The notes: a model not told the origin generated them from the letters alone. A stretch of DNA of 64,000 nt from Hypomyces perniciosus (GCA_008477525.1 SPDT01000005.1:62001-126000); one strand, 5' to 3'. Positions 1 to 10,690 are shown, counted from the stretch's first letter. Numbers and translations are program-made.

Positions 1-1787
1 CCTGGGGCCCAAGATAACCCACACACTTCTTGCAGTTCAGTACAGTCTGTGGGTCCCATTTCCGCTTGATCTGGAGCAACTTGTTGTAGTTGTCCCCGAA
101 GAAGACGTTTTGCCAGTCCGGCTCATCGGGGTCAGCCTCATTCAGGTAAGCAGCCTGAACGGTCAAGGGCTTTTTGATCAGATCCAAGGCAGCACGAGCG
201 GTAGCTGCGATGTGTTTACTAACATCATTCGATGTACCTGGAAGCCATACCGCCGCCGCAATCAGATGCCAGTAGGTTTTTCGCCAGGCAGGATTGGCGC
301 TTGTTGCGCGAGCCTTGTCGGGAGTATTATTTGGGCCGGTTTTCAAAAGCAAGAATGGCACTTGATGTGCTGATCCGGCTCCAAGCTCTTCACCAACCAA
401 TTCCATAGCTTGCAAAATACCGCTGACGAGTGAGTCCACTTTAACTGGGCTCTCGAAGTTATCGCTGGTAATTAGGCGACTTGGGTTCAAGATGGAAGCT
501 CCAACAGCTCCACTTCGATGGAGGTAGTCATATTGACCAGTGTAGAAGCCACTCTCACCAGAGTAGACCACGTACGTATTCATCGTGATGTTGACACCAG
601 GGTGGTTAGTCAAGAAGGTATGGAAAGATGCAGTCAATGCCTTGATCTTGCTCAAAGCATCATCAGAAGCATTAGCAGCGGGCAAAATTTCCAGAAACGT
701 AACCTCGGTAGGAGAAATAACATCGTAGCCGGCAAGGCGGTTCCTAGACCATTCGGGTTGATTTTCGGCCAAGGCGACAAGAACGTCTTGGAGAACCGTA
801 TTCTGTGTGACGTTAGAGCTGTCGGGAGTCAGGCTAGCCTCCAGGCGCCATATCGCCCATGGCACATGAGGGAATAGTTGGAATTTGTAGTTGACGAGAA
901 TCGCATACGACTGACCACCGCCACCACGCATCGCCCAGAAGAGGTCAGGTTCATTGCACTGGTTGATCGTTCGGAAGACTCCGTCTGTGGTGATAACGTC
1001 AAACTCAACGGCCTGGTCAACCATCAATCCATAGGTTGGAGAGAGTGGGCCATGACCACCACCCTGGCCAAATCCACCAGCGATGCCTACAGACGGACAA
1101 CCACCGGCAGCGACCATCATGCCATGTTGCTCGAAGAATGCAATTGCTTCCTCAGCAGTAACTCCAGCACCCATGATGCCGATGTTCTGCTTTGTTGACC
1201 CAGGGCATTTGTTGGCGGTAAATGTAGGCAGGAATGACATCTTCTTCATATTGAATGTGCGAAGGGCCAGGGTGTTGGCAGCGGCACTGCGCCCTAGGTA
1301 GTCATGGCCAGTATTTTTGACCACGAGACGAATTTTATACTTCTTCACAAACTGAAGAGTGGCTGTGATATCAGACGGTGTCTCGGCATCGACATAGAGT
1401 GCAGAAAGCCTTCCAAGGGAACAGGTTGGCCCTTGGGAAGCGAAGAGACCCGGATAGCAGTTCGCAGAACCACAGGATTCCCACTGGGTTATTTCTTGAG
1501 TTCCATAGTACGACTGTCTGAATGTACCATTACCCCAGTTTGCCTGAACATTGGCACAGGCGGCGCTGTCATAGTTCGGCGAGCTTGGGAAACAAGAGCT
1601 GGAGAGCATAACTGTGACCTTGAGGCGTCCTGATACGGTTTTGTTGAAGGCATCCCATTCCTGAAGGCTGGGCCAGCAAGGTGCCCCCGGTTGGCAGGAG
1701 TAGGTGGAAGAGGCATTTCCATCAGCGGCAACTGGACTGAGGAGTTGCGCTATGAAGAAGAGCACTCCGCCCGTAGCGAAATACATG
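1..1787 (-). CDS. Secreted FAD-linked oxidoreductase of the BBE/PCMH type (partial, C-terminus off the left edge)
   Basis: Reading the minus strand from ATG at 1785-1787 gives one uninterrupted frame of 595 codons with no stop before base 1, so the gene has no intron here and continues left of the window. The N-terminus is a likely signal peptide (MYFATGGVLFFIAQLLSPVAA). An FAD-binding PCMH domain follows: NTGHDYLGRS at about residues 158-167, and GGCPSVGIAGGFGQGGGH from about 228. His161 and Cys230 match the two flavin-linking residues of berberine-bridge-type enzymes, so bicovalent FAD is likely. Near residues 565-595 the BBE domain signature is visible (FGDNY.KLL.IK.KWDP..VL.C). These enzymes oxidise sugars, alcohols or secondary metabolites outside the cell; the substrate cannot be read from sequence. 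Only the last residues should be missing. Confidence 0.9.
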
Positions 1788-3383
1788 ATCGGCACCCAGA
1801 GAGAAACAAAAGATCAGGTGAGGATATAGGGATCAGGAATTCCTAACTCACCATCGGGCCAAGTTCCCATTAAATACCCATTTCATAAAGCTCTTATCAC
1901 TCACCCTATAACTATTCCTTGGTAACAGGGCGAATTAATCTCGAAAAAGTAGCATCCAGGCAACCATGCAGATTTGTTAGTGCTTACAGGTCGTATGAGT
2001 GATATAGCATCCGACAACTGGGGAAAACCTGTGTCATACTACTCGTATAAAGCCGATACTACTACTAGAGATAGTGTCTGGGGTGCTTTTTGGTCCTTCT
2101 GATATCCAAGGGACCTGTGGACGGTTTGAAAGATTATGCTACTAGTACTACCAACTAACATCTTATGGCTGCTCCTGCCGCTGTTAGTGGGAGCGGGAGT
2201 GGCCTAGCCCCAGTATTACTACCAGGTAGTTGGATAACGGAGTACAAAGTACAGCTCCGGATAGATAATGGATACTCAACTAGGAGATTAGGAAAGGGGC
2301 TCCTGGCAATAGTACTTGGAGGTCCAGTAAGGGTTATACCAATCTTTTATTGATCAAGTTGCTGTACCCGAGCTCTCACCCATCTAATGGCAAGATAAAT
2401 TTTTTACATTCTACTGACGACTACAGCTAAGGAATACCGGAACTAGTAGGTATTCAATTACGTCTCAGGTGTGTATAATCCTTGTGGGGTGTGGTTTACA
2501 GAGTACTAGTACTGCACAAGTACGACTCCATAGGTACGGAGTTAGCGGAATGATCAGGTACGCCATAGCCAGTATCCCCGATCCCTGTCAAAACATTTAC
2601 AAAACCGACCCAACGAAGCAGCCCTTGTCTTCAATTGCGCGGCCATGAGCATGGCTGTCGCTGTCAAGAATTCTAGCCAAAGAGAAGTCGTTGGGTAAGG
2701 TAATAGTATTATTAAAACTCTCCTTTGACCAAGGTTAATGATATATCGATGAGATGTTCGGTAAATCGTATTTCGGTCGGTCTCGCCGGGAAACAGGGAT
2801 TTATGAAATGTCACAATACTGGGGCAAATACATACGAGGTCCCCGGGGTAAGTGGTCCCGGCGGGGCTGGTACCGACAGGGCCCGAGATCTGAACGGAGT
2901 TGTCAATCGGCCAGTGCACGGAGGAAAATCCGTTATAAACGCTCATCGAGGTACAAAGGCACCCTTGCTAGGCCCTTGTCCAGGGCCCCTGCTGGTACCA
3001 GCCCCACCGGGAATATTTGCGCCTGCAACCTCGTAGATACTAACAAGCTCCTCCGCGACCCTTGTACGGAGTATGTACTCCGTAGTGAGTATATTGCTAG
3101 TAGTACTGATCATGCCGCGAGCAATTTATTCGTGGGATTTGTTTAGAACGGGCTGTCTCCCCGCTCTCGGCCATCAAATATTAAGCCATTAGCGCCCTTA
3201 GAGACGGATATTATTAGTAGTATAATCATAGACCTCTTTCATAACCCAGCATCAAGCAAAGGCTTGGCTTCTTCCACGTCATCCGCCCGCAAACTCAAGT
3301 CACAATCAACAAGGCCAGCCAATTACGAGTACATCGTGTTGTCTGTAACGGATTTCTATGACGAAGCGATATTTGCCCACTGC
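1788..3383. other. Gene-free spacer
   Basis: No convincing gene on either strand. Open frames here are short, overlap each other and lack recognisable domains. The stretch contains a perfect 9-bp hairpin at 3065-3084 and many CTAGTAGTA-type simple runs. It lies between the oxidase promoter and the transposon-disrupted pseudogene. Confidence 0.5.
3065..3084. repeat. Perfect hairpin built from the dispersed 9-mer TACGGAGTA
   Basis: TACGGAGTA at 3065-3073 is followed after two bases by its exact reverse complement TACTCCGTA at 3076-3084. This is the only copy in the window where the dispersed 9-mer occurs as a tight inverted pair; elsewhere it is single, or in direct pairs at about 16291, 36423 and 41190. 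Confidence 0.7.
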
Positions 3384-3548
3384 TTATACGATAATGATAT
3401 TATGTTTTTCTTTCGGGTTATTCGATACCAGTACGGAGGACAACAAACGTGCGGGCGTCATACGCCTCAAATCCAGACTCACGCCAACTACTAAAGGGTC
3501 CTCTCCATCGGCATTAACCAAATTTAGTACCGCATCTTCAAAAATGCT
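3384..3548 (-). other. Unrecognised coding-like fragment
   Basis: On the minus strand a 54-codon open stretch beginning SIFEDAVLNLVNADGEDPL and containing VVGVSLDLRRMTPARLL ends at a TAA. It has no in-frame ATG near its start and looks like a degraded piece of a larger protein. The composition is protein-like, with alternating hydrophobic and charged residues. I do not recognise the family. It lies just beyond the C-terminal piece of the GABA-transaminase-like pseudogene on the same strand. Confidence 0.25.
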
Positions 3549-3629
3549 ATGCGGCACTGAGGGCTTTATTCAATGCAGCGATTAAAAACGGGACGACATT
3601 ATTGTCAGCAATGCGTAATTATTAAAGCT

Positions 3630-3682
3630 TACGACTAAGATTCTTACTGCGTGATTCGTCAAAAATTAGCATAGGGCGCAGA
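3630..3682 (-). pseudogene. C-terminal fragment of the disrupted GABA-transaminase-like gene
   Basis: Minus-strand translation just left of the inserted element reads LRPMLIF, the conserved C-terminal block of 4-aminobutyrate aminotransferases (family form VRLRPMLIFQKHHADIL). After LIF the frame breaks: the bases still resemble the following codons but are shifted by an indel and run into a stop. The fragment continues the piece at 9866-10690; VRLR lies on the far side of the insertion and LRPMLIF on this side, and they share the 6-bp target duplication. It is clearly non-functional. Confidence 0.7.
3677..3682. repeat. Left target-site duplication CGCAGA of the outer transposable element
   Basis: CGCAGA here is repeated exactly at 9860-9865. 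Removing the element and one copy rebuilds AGGGCGCAGACGCAC, which on the minus strand encodes V-R-L-R-P in the frame of the disrupted gene. This fixes the insertion point independently of the inverted repeats. Confidence 0.8.
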
Positions 3683-3732
3683 TATGGTCGCACATTAGCC
3701 AATATTTGCAAAAGGTGTAAATGGCCATTTTT
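3683..3732 (+). repeat. Left terminal inverted repeat of the outer element
   Basis: This segment is the imperfect reverse complement of 9811-9859. Most mismatches are C/T or G/A transitions, as expected if both ends were once identical and then mutated by RIP. Confidence 0.75.
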
Positions 3733-3988
3733 TATAAATTAAGAAAACTATTAAATTATTAAATAAATTACTAGTTCTTTTAAAATATAATATATTAATT
3801 AATAAATTATAATATATTAACTTTAATATAATTATAGGTTTTTAAATTTACCTTTAAAACTCCTTTTAAAGATACTTTTATTTTATATTTTTTATATATA
3901 AATTTTTATTTTTATTTTTTTTAAATAATTCCTTTATAAAATTAGCCTTTAAAAATTAAATTAATAAATAAATATTATTTTATTAATT

Positions 3989-3993
3989 ATTAC
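3989..3993. repeat. Target-site duplication ATTAC (left) of the LTR retrotransposon
   Basis: ATTAC directly precedes the TG of the left LTR and is repeated exactly after the right LTR at 9646-9650. A five-base duplication is typical of LTR retrotransposon integrases. It lies inside the outer element, which shows the retrotransposon arrived second. Confidence 0.85.
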
Positions 3994-4167
3994 TGTCACG
4001 GCACCAAACCTGCCCTTTAATAACTTATTAGCATTATATACGTCCTTATATAATAACCTAGTTCTATACCTTTAAACTATATTTTTATAGCTTTTTGCCT
4101 TATTTAAGGCATAATAAAGATATTACTTTAACCTACTGTTTTATATACTGTTTTATATACTGTAATA
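3994..4167 (+). repeat. Left (5') LTR, 174 bp, heavily mutated
   Basis: Aligns with 9484-9645 along its whole length. It is 12 bp longer because CTGTTTTATATA is tandemly duplicated near its end. By eye there are about 28 other differences from the right LTR. All but one are transitions, and in all but three the left copy carries the A or T. Confidence 0.85.
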
Positions 4168-7100
4168 GTTTATGCTTTCCTATAATAACTGCGCTATTAC
4201 CTTTAGCCTTTAACCTTGCCTGAAAAGATTAATAAAATCATTAACGGCCTAGTCGCAATACTATAAAAAGCCCTATATTTTACAGGAAATTCACTAATCC
4301 TTAACTATAGCGAAACTTTAAGGCCAAAAGCTTATATCCTTGTAGTAAAGAATATACTTTAGCCTAGCTTTTTAGCCTATATTTAACTTAAAAATACTAA
4401 AGTAAGAATAAAAATTATAAAAAGGGACTTTAATTAAAAAGCAAAATTTATTAATTATTTCCGCAATTAGCTTTATATTTATATTATCCTAAAAGCTTAT
4501 AATAATAATTATAACCTAACTTTATAGCTTTAAATATTAAAATTTAAATAGTTTTTTAATATTATTTTTAATTACTTTTAGAATTAAAAGTATAACTTTA
4601 ATATAGCTTTAAAATAAAAAGAATTTAAAAATACTGATATTATTAAAAACTTAAAGTTTATTTAATATAAAGTTTAAAGTTAAAGTAATATAATCGATAA
4701 GTTTATTAAAGTTACAAGTAATAATATTTTAAAGTATTAAATTAATAACTTTAAAGATAAATTTAATATTAAAAATAAAGATATAAAACCTATTAGTAAA
4801 AGTATATAAATTAATATTTTACTATATTACGCAATATTATAATTAATATTAAATACTTTAATACCTTTTATAAATATATCTATTATATTAATAGTTAACT
4901 AGATAATAATACTTATAATTTGATATAAAAGGCATTTAACTATATTATAATAAAAAAGGGTAACTATATAATATAAGAATAAAAAAGTAGTAAAACTTTA
5001 ATTGAATTTTTAAATTTATAGTATAAAACTTTTAACCTTTTGTAATCTATTGCCTAAAAGTTTAATATTTATTATATAGTAAATAAACTGTTTTAAAATT
5101 TTATTATTAAATTTTATAAATTAACAGCTTAAACTAATAAAATTAATATTTAAAAGGTTAATACCTTTTACTTTAAAGTATTTAAAAAAATAGCTATTGC
5201 CTTTATTAATAAAAGTAATAAACTTATAAGTAAAAATAATTTATTTATTTAAAGAACTTTTAGTTAGAAAGTTTATAATAATTTTAAAGAGTAAGCTTAT
5301 TATATTAAACTTAAAAGCAACTATAAATTTAAAAAGTTAAATAGTAATTATACTTTTTAATAAACCCCCTTTTAAAATAAATTAAACTTCTTAAAGTAAA
5401 AAGATATAGGCGATTTTATATAGTTAAATGCTATATCCTTTACTTTATAATATAAAGAATATTAATAACTTTATAATTTATATTATTACTATAGCAGTTA
5501 ATATATAATTAGTAACTATATAGAAAAGTAGAAAGCTAATATTATAAAACTTTAAACCTTATAGGGATATAGTAGCAGTTTTGTAAAATATAGAATATAT
5601 TAAAGTAATAGTGTTATAGTACTTTAAAGTAGAGTATATATTTTAAGCTAGGGAAAAGGTATATTAGTATTATAAATTCTTATTCCTTAATTCTTATAAT
5701 ACTAGTACTTTTTAGCTTAAAGAAACCTATTATATTATAGAAACCTATTCTAATACTATATTAATAAAACTGGCGTTATTAAAGGATTAGTTACCTTTAG
5801 CGATATATTTACTTATGAAGATATAACTTTTAATATAGGAAAGTAAAGAAAAGAGTAACTTTTTAATAATATTATATTAAAAAATGCAATAAAATATCGG
5901 AATAGCCTATAAACCTAATACCTTTATAAATATAATAGATTATCATTAATAATAGACTATTAATTCTAAATATTATAAATAATTAATTATTATTTATTTA
6001 TATTATATTATTCTTTGTATATTTATTAATAACTATATTAACCTTTATTAATAATAGCTATTTAATATAAGGCTTTATAGACTAGTATTTTCGTTAAAAG
6101 TCTTAAATTTTAATAATATAAGTATTTAAATTACAAAGCTTTATTTTAACTAATAGTAAAGCAGTAATATAGTTTATTAATTATATAATTGTAAATATAG
6201 GAATAAAGGAATATAAAGAGTTATATATATTTTTTATTATTAAATTTTTAAATTAAAACCCTGTTATTTTTAAAATACTATAGCTATAATAATATAAATT
6301 TTAATATTAATTAGCTTATATTGATAGTTACCTTTAATTTATATTATTATTTAATAAATTATTACCTTTAAACCTATATTATATTAATAATTCCTAGTTT
6401 AATAATTATTTTATATAATATTAATATTTTAAGTAAACCTTTAAAATTAATATTTTATACTATTAGCGAGAAATAAAGTAATATATTAAAAAGGATAAAA
6501 AAGAATTAAAAAAAAATTAAGTTTTAAGCTTATATTAAAAATATATTAAAAGAAATAATACTTTAATAGGGAAAAAGGGACTTATATATTAACTTTATAT
6601 TAATATTAACGTAAAATTACTATTATATTTATTAATTTAATAACTATAAAGGATTAGAGATTAAAGTATAAATAATATTAAATAAGCCTTTAATATTAAT
6701 TTTAATAATGCCTATAGCTAATAGTTATTAATATTTATATTAATATAATTTAATATAACTCCTTAAACTAAATATATAAATATTTAATAAGCTTATAGTA
6801 GTAGTATTATATAAGTAATTTAATTTAATAAATATTTAAATATTTACTATGATATTATTTATTGAATTCTATAAAGATTTATTTATTTAATATATAAAAT
6901 TAATTTAAATAGATTTAATAGAAAATATATAAAAGTAGGAATATAAAGTATATTAACTATTAAAGTTTAATACAGATATTTTTGTAAGTATATTATAAAG
7001 ATAAAGCAGCTTTACAGCAGTATAAATATTATTCTCTATAGGTTTTTATAATTTCTTTATATACTGTTATAGTAAAGAATACCTTTAAGGGATATTAAAG

Positions 7101-7624
7101 TTTAATATTAATAAATTTATAAAAATAAAGCTAAAATTAATAAAAAGTAATATTTAAAAGAAGTTTTTTAACTGGCTATAAAATAAAATTATTAGCTTCT
7201 TTTTATAATTAGTAAATAAGCTTCCCTTTAAAAGATTATAAGACTATAAAATTAAACTTTTATTAAAGAAAAAACTATTATATTAAAAAGAAATATTTAA
7301 TATTATTAAATAAACTTTAAATTATAAAGAAATAACTAGATAAAAATTTAATTAAAGGATTTATTAAAAACTCTAAAGTAAAATAAACTGCCCTTTTACC
7401 TTTTACTATAAAACTTAAAAAAGGTATTTATATGTATTAAAATTATTAAAGCTTTAATAATATGACTATAAATTTTTTTTTTATTACTATTAATTTAAAA
7501 AATATTAAATGCTTTATATAATATTAGATTTTATATTAAGCGAAATATAATAGCTGCCTTTAATTAATTTAAAATTATAAAAGGATATAAATAAAAAATA
7601 ATATTTATAATTTAATTTAAGCTA

Positions 7625-7755
7625 TTTAAAACCTTTATTATACTTTTTAATTTTTATAATACTTTAGCCTTTTTTTAATATTATATTAATTATATTTTAT
7701 ATAATTTATTTAATAAGATTTATATAGTTTACTTTAATAATATGTGAATTTATTT
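7625..7755 (+). pseudogene. Remnant of reverse transcriptase within the LTR element
   Basis: Two consecutive conserved blocks of Ty3/gypsy reverse transcriptase are recognisable in RIP-mutated form, about 50 bases apart and in the same orientation as the LTRs. In the catalytic block both aspartate codons read AAT. A TGA and other stops interrupt the frame. The region codes for nothing now. Confidence 0.65.
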
Positions 7756-9468
7756 AGCTATATAAAAAGAATATTGATAATATATATAAAGATTTATAGA
7801 TAAATTCATTAATATAGGTCTTTAAATTAATATTAAATAATATAAATTTAAAATAATAAAAATAAAATACTTTAATTTAATTATTATAAATAATAATATT
7901 AAAATAAACTTTAAAAAAGTAATTATAATTATAAATTAAAAGAGACCTTTAAACTTTAAAGTATAAAAAATAAATTTAAAATGATTATAGACTATTAAAA
8001 CCTAAAATACTTTATAACTATTAAAATATTAAATTAAAGATAAGTCTCTTAGTTTAAATTTTTATTTTAGTATAATTTCTAGATTATTTATTAAATTAAA
8101 TTAAAAGCAGTAAAGTTTAATATATTAAATAAAAGGTTTTAAAATATTTTAATAAAGTTAAATTAAAATAATAGCTAATTAAAAGAAAAAAAGAAAATAT
8201 TATTCCTAAAAAGCTACTTTAATCCCTATATTTATATTAATATTATTAAAAGTATAAATAATAAAAATTTATTTATTATAATAATTAGCACTTTAATTTT
8301 AAATTTAAAGATATTAATTAATAGAATAATTAATAAAGCTTATAAATATTAAATATAGTAAATATTATAATATAAGTGCTTTAAAATTTAATTATTTAAT
8401 AATTGTTTAAAAGTATTTAAAACAATTTAAAGGTAGTAATATAAAACTTTTAAATCTGCAGTAATTAAATATATTATTAAAATTACTTTTTTTTTATTAA
8501 TAGATAAAGTAAAAATATAAATTATATATTAAATATACTTCTTTAGGTTAAAGGGATATTTAAAATAAATAAAAATATTAAACCTTTTTAACTATATATA
8601 TTAATAGCTATAAATATTAGTTAATATTAATACTTTTATTAAAAATTATAATTTATACTTTTAAATAAAGTTAAGTAAATCTGCTCTTTTAAGATTTTTA
8701 AAATTATTATTAATACTATTTTAAGCTTAAAGTAATATTTTCATAAATTATATTATATTACTGTTTATCTATAATTAATAAATTTTAATTTATAAAAATA
8801 TTTTTATAATAGTATATTATTTAATAAAGATATATTATTTTATTACTATTTATATATTTAATATTAAAGAATGTATTAATATTTTTATTTTATATATTTA
8901 TATTTTATATAAAGCTTTAAAAATAATTATATTAAATTAAAGTATTTAATTTATATTTAAATTTTAAAAGCAGCTATTTTAATAATTTAAAATTTACTTT
9001 AAATATTTTTTAATTTATTATTTAAAGATTAATAGTTAAACTAAATAGTTAAATATAAAGGTAAAGTAATATTTTAAGTAATTTATAATTTTTTTTTACA
9101 ATAATTAAATAGATTAGTTATTATTTATAGAGTTTATTTAAAATAATTAAATATTTAAAATAATAAGAATTTTATTATTTTTTATAAATTATAGTTTTTA
9201 CCTATATTTAAAAGTTAAGCCTTTAAACCTTTACCTATTAGATTTATTTATTATTTCAAAAAAAAGTTTTTATAAAGTAAATACTATAGCTAAGCATTTT
9301 TAATAAATCTTAAACTAATTAAAAGCTTTTATAACATAATTAATTATTGTTAAACCAAACTGTAAAAGTGAAGACGCCTTCGTTAAAAGCAAGGCATATT
9401 TTGCAACTTATTGGCTGTATTTCAACATATATAGCCTTAGAATAGCTATTTAAGGGCAAATAAAGTTT

Positions 9469-9480
9469 AAAAAGGGGGGG
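9469..9480 (+). other. Polypurine tract of the LTR retrotransposon
   Basis: AAAAAGGGGGGG lies three bases before the TG of the right LTR, the position where plus-strand DNA synthesis is primed. It shows the element is oriented left to right. It is the only G-rich run in the otherwise A/T interior; on this strand it has no cytosines, which may have helped it survive. Confidence 0.75.
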
Positions 9481-9483
9481 TAC

Positions 9484-9645
9484 TGTTACGGCACTAAACC
9501 TGCCCTTTAATGACTCATTAGCATCATATATGTCCTTACGTAATAACCTGGTCCTACACCTTTAAACCACATTCTTATAGCTTCTTGCCTTGTTCAAGGC
9601 ACAATAAAGATATCACCTGGACCCGCTGTTCTGTATACCGTGATA
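9484..9645 (+). repeat. Right (3') LTR, 162 bp, weakly mutated
   Basis: Begins TGTTACGG and ends CCGTGATA. It keeps far more G and C than the left LTR or the element interior. It is followed directly by the ATTAC duplication at 9646-9650. Confidence 0.85.
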
Positions 9646-9650
9646 ATTAC
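9646..9650. repeat. Target-site duplication ATTAC (right) of the LTR retrotransposon
   Basis: Exact copy of 3989-3993, directly after the right LTR end. Confidence 0.85.
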
Positions 9651-9810
9651 TTTTAATTTATTTTTAAATCTACTTTTAAAATCTACTTTTTAAACTATAT
9701 ATAAAGCTGCTTTTAATTATTATAACAAATGCTATATTACAGCGATTAAATGCACTATAACTCTTCAAGGTTAAGGTTATAATATAGTGTAACTTGTTGA
9801 AATAAGCGAT

Positions 9811-9859
9811 TTTTGGGCTATTTGCACCTTTTGCAAATATTGGCTAATGTGCCACCGTA
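9811..9859 (-). repeat. Right terminal inverted repeat of the outer element
   Basis: Imperfect reverse complement of 3683-3732. Its outer edge abuts CGCAGA at 9860-9865, the second copy of the target duplication. Confidence 0.75.
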
Positions 9860-9865
9860 CGCAGA

Positions 9866-10690
9866 CGCACGGTACCAAGACCCTTCATGGACTTGACTAG
9901 GTTGGTGTCTTGTGTGTCAAATGCGAGAATGGTTCTTCAAAAACGGTAAGCATCGCTTAATTTCAAGCACCATTTCATTTCAAAACTAGCTGGTTATTGA
10001 TCTGTTGCAGATAGCTTTTCAACTTCGGCATAAAGCGTATCACCAACTGGAGCCTCTGGTTTCCCAGTCGTGTCATGGCCAAAAACGGGTGGTGTATGTG
10101 TTCTCACACATTGATCGACTAGATTTCTTGCTGGGATCTCTTGGACGGCAACCTTGCTGATCAGGATCCCTTGCCGGATCTCCTATCCAGCTACTATCTT
10201 CTTACCAGTATCGAAGGAACGGCTAATCTGGGGAGAACTGATGTGTTGAATTGACGACAAACCTTGTCTGGGATTGACATGCGATCTCCGGAAAAGCATC
10301 CCGCAGTTTGTGCCTTCTTTGAGAAAGTGACAATGTCAGGAGGTAAGGCATGCTGCCAGTGCTCACCACCGCAAAATTTGCCAGTGGCGCCGAATCTTAC
10401 CAAATGAACCAACACAATATTACTTCATCCATTTTGAAGGCACTTCGTAGAGTACTGTTTTTAATGACAAAAAGGAAAGAAAAAATGAGCAAAAGTCCTA
10501 CCTGTCTCGACTCTTTTGTCTACGATCATTACAATTCCATGTTTGAGGGTTATGTCCCTAAGCCCCTGGAAGAATGGTGGGGAGGCATGGTTATCACCTG
10601 GGCAGTCGGCCGGGTACCTCGCTGGCGACTATGCCTTCGAGGACGGAAGACATTGTGTGCTGTATCCTGATGAGGTAAATCGAGGTTCTG
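9866..10690 (-). pseudogene. 4-aminobutyrate (GABA) aminotransferase-like pseudogene, main part
   Basis: Minus-strand pieces follow the order of fungal GABA transaminase. About 10590-10505 gives HASPPFFQGLRDI and then KHGIVMIVD (cofactor-ring Asp). About 10400-10225 gives GATGKFCGGEHW, PPDIVTFSKKAQTAG (the PLP-binding lysine is in SKK) and RQFNT. About 10070-10010 gives GDTLYAEVEKLSA. About 9925-9870 gives ILAFDTQD and VKSMKGLGTV, followed by VRLR at the insertion site. The pieces lie in different frames: there is a one-base shift before GDNHA, the intron after the VD..VETG block has a doubtful acceptor, and stops separate the RQFNT and LYAEV blocks. I cannot find the N-terminal third. Intact enzymes are about 500 residues, PLP-dependent, and convert GABA to succinic semialdehyde. 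Whether it was already decaying before the transposon arrived is not shown. Confidence 0.75.

Larger units (their letters stand above)
3994..9645 (+). mobile_element. Ty3/gypsy-type LTR retrotransposon, RIP-inactivated
   Basis: Complete structure of about 5.65 kb: left LTR 3994-4167, right LTR 9484-9645, LTR ends TGTCACGG/CCGTGATA (near-perfect inverted), ATTAC duplications on both sides, and a purine tract just before the right LTR. The interior is almost only A/T and full of stops, so no long frame survives. Reverse transcriptase can still be seen in the plus strand: 7625-7680 reads FKTFIILFNFYNTLAFF-stop, which lines up with the block around PFGLxNAPAxFQ if C-to-T and G-to-A changes are allowed. 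About 50 bases on, 7727-7755 reads VYFNNM, matching the catalytic (V/Y)YxDD block with both Asp codons turned to Asn. Reverse transcriptase lies well before the 3' end, leaving 1.7 kb for RNase H and integrase, which suits Ty3/gypsy rather than copia order. Confidence 0.88.
3683..9859. mobile_element. Outer DNA element (MITE-like), split by an LTR retrotransposon
   Basis: Terminal inverted repeats of about 45-50 bp mark both ends: TATGGTCGCACATTAGCC inward from 3683, and the complement of TACGGTGGCACATTAGCC ending at 9859. The TIRs share CACATTAGCCAATATTTGC and AAAAGGTG(T/C)AAAT. The flanks carry a 6-bp direct duplication, CGCAGA. Without the retrotransposon (3994-9645 plus one ATTAC) the element is only about 520 bp and has no coding capacity, so it is non-autonomous. 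Its interior is almost purely A/T. TA dinucleotides sit at both ends, but the in-frame reconstruction supports a 6-bp duplication rather than TA, so I do not assign a superfamily. Confidence 0.75.
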
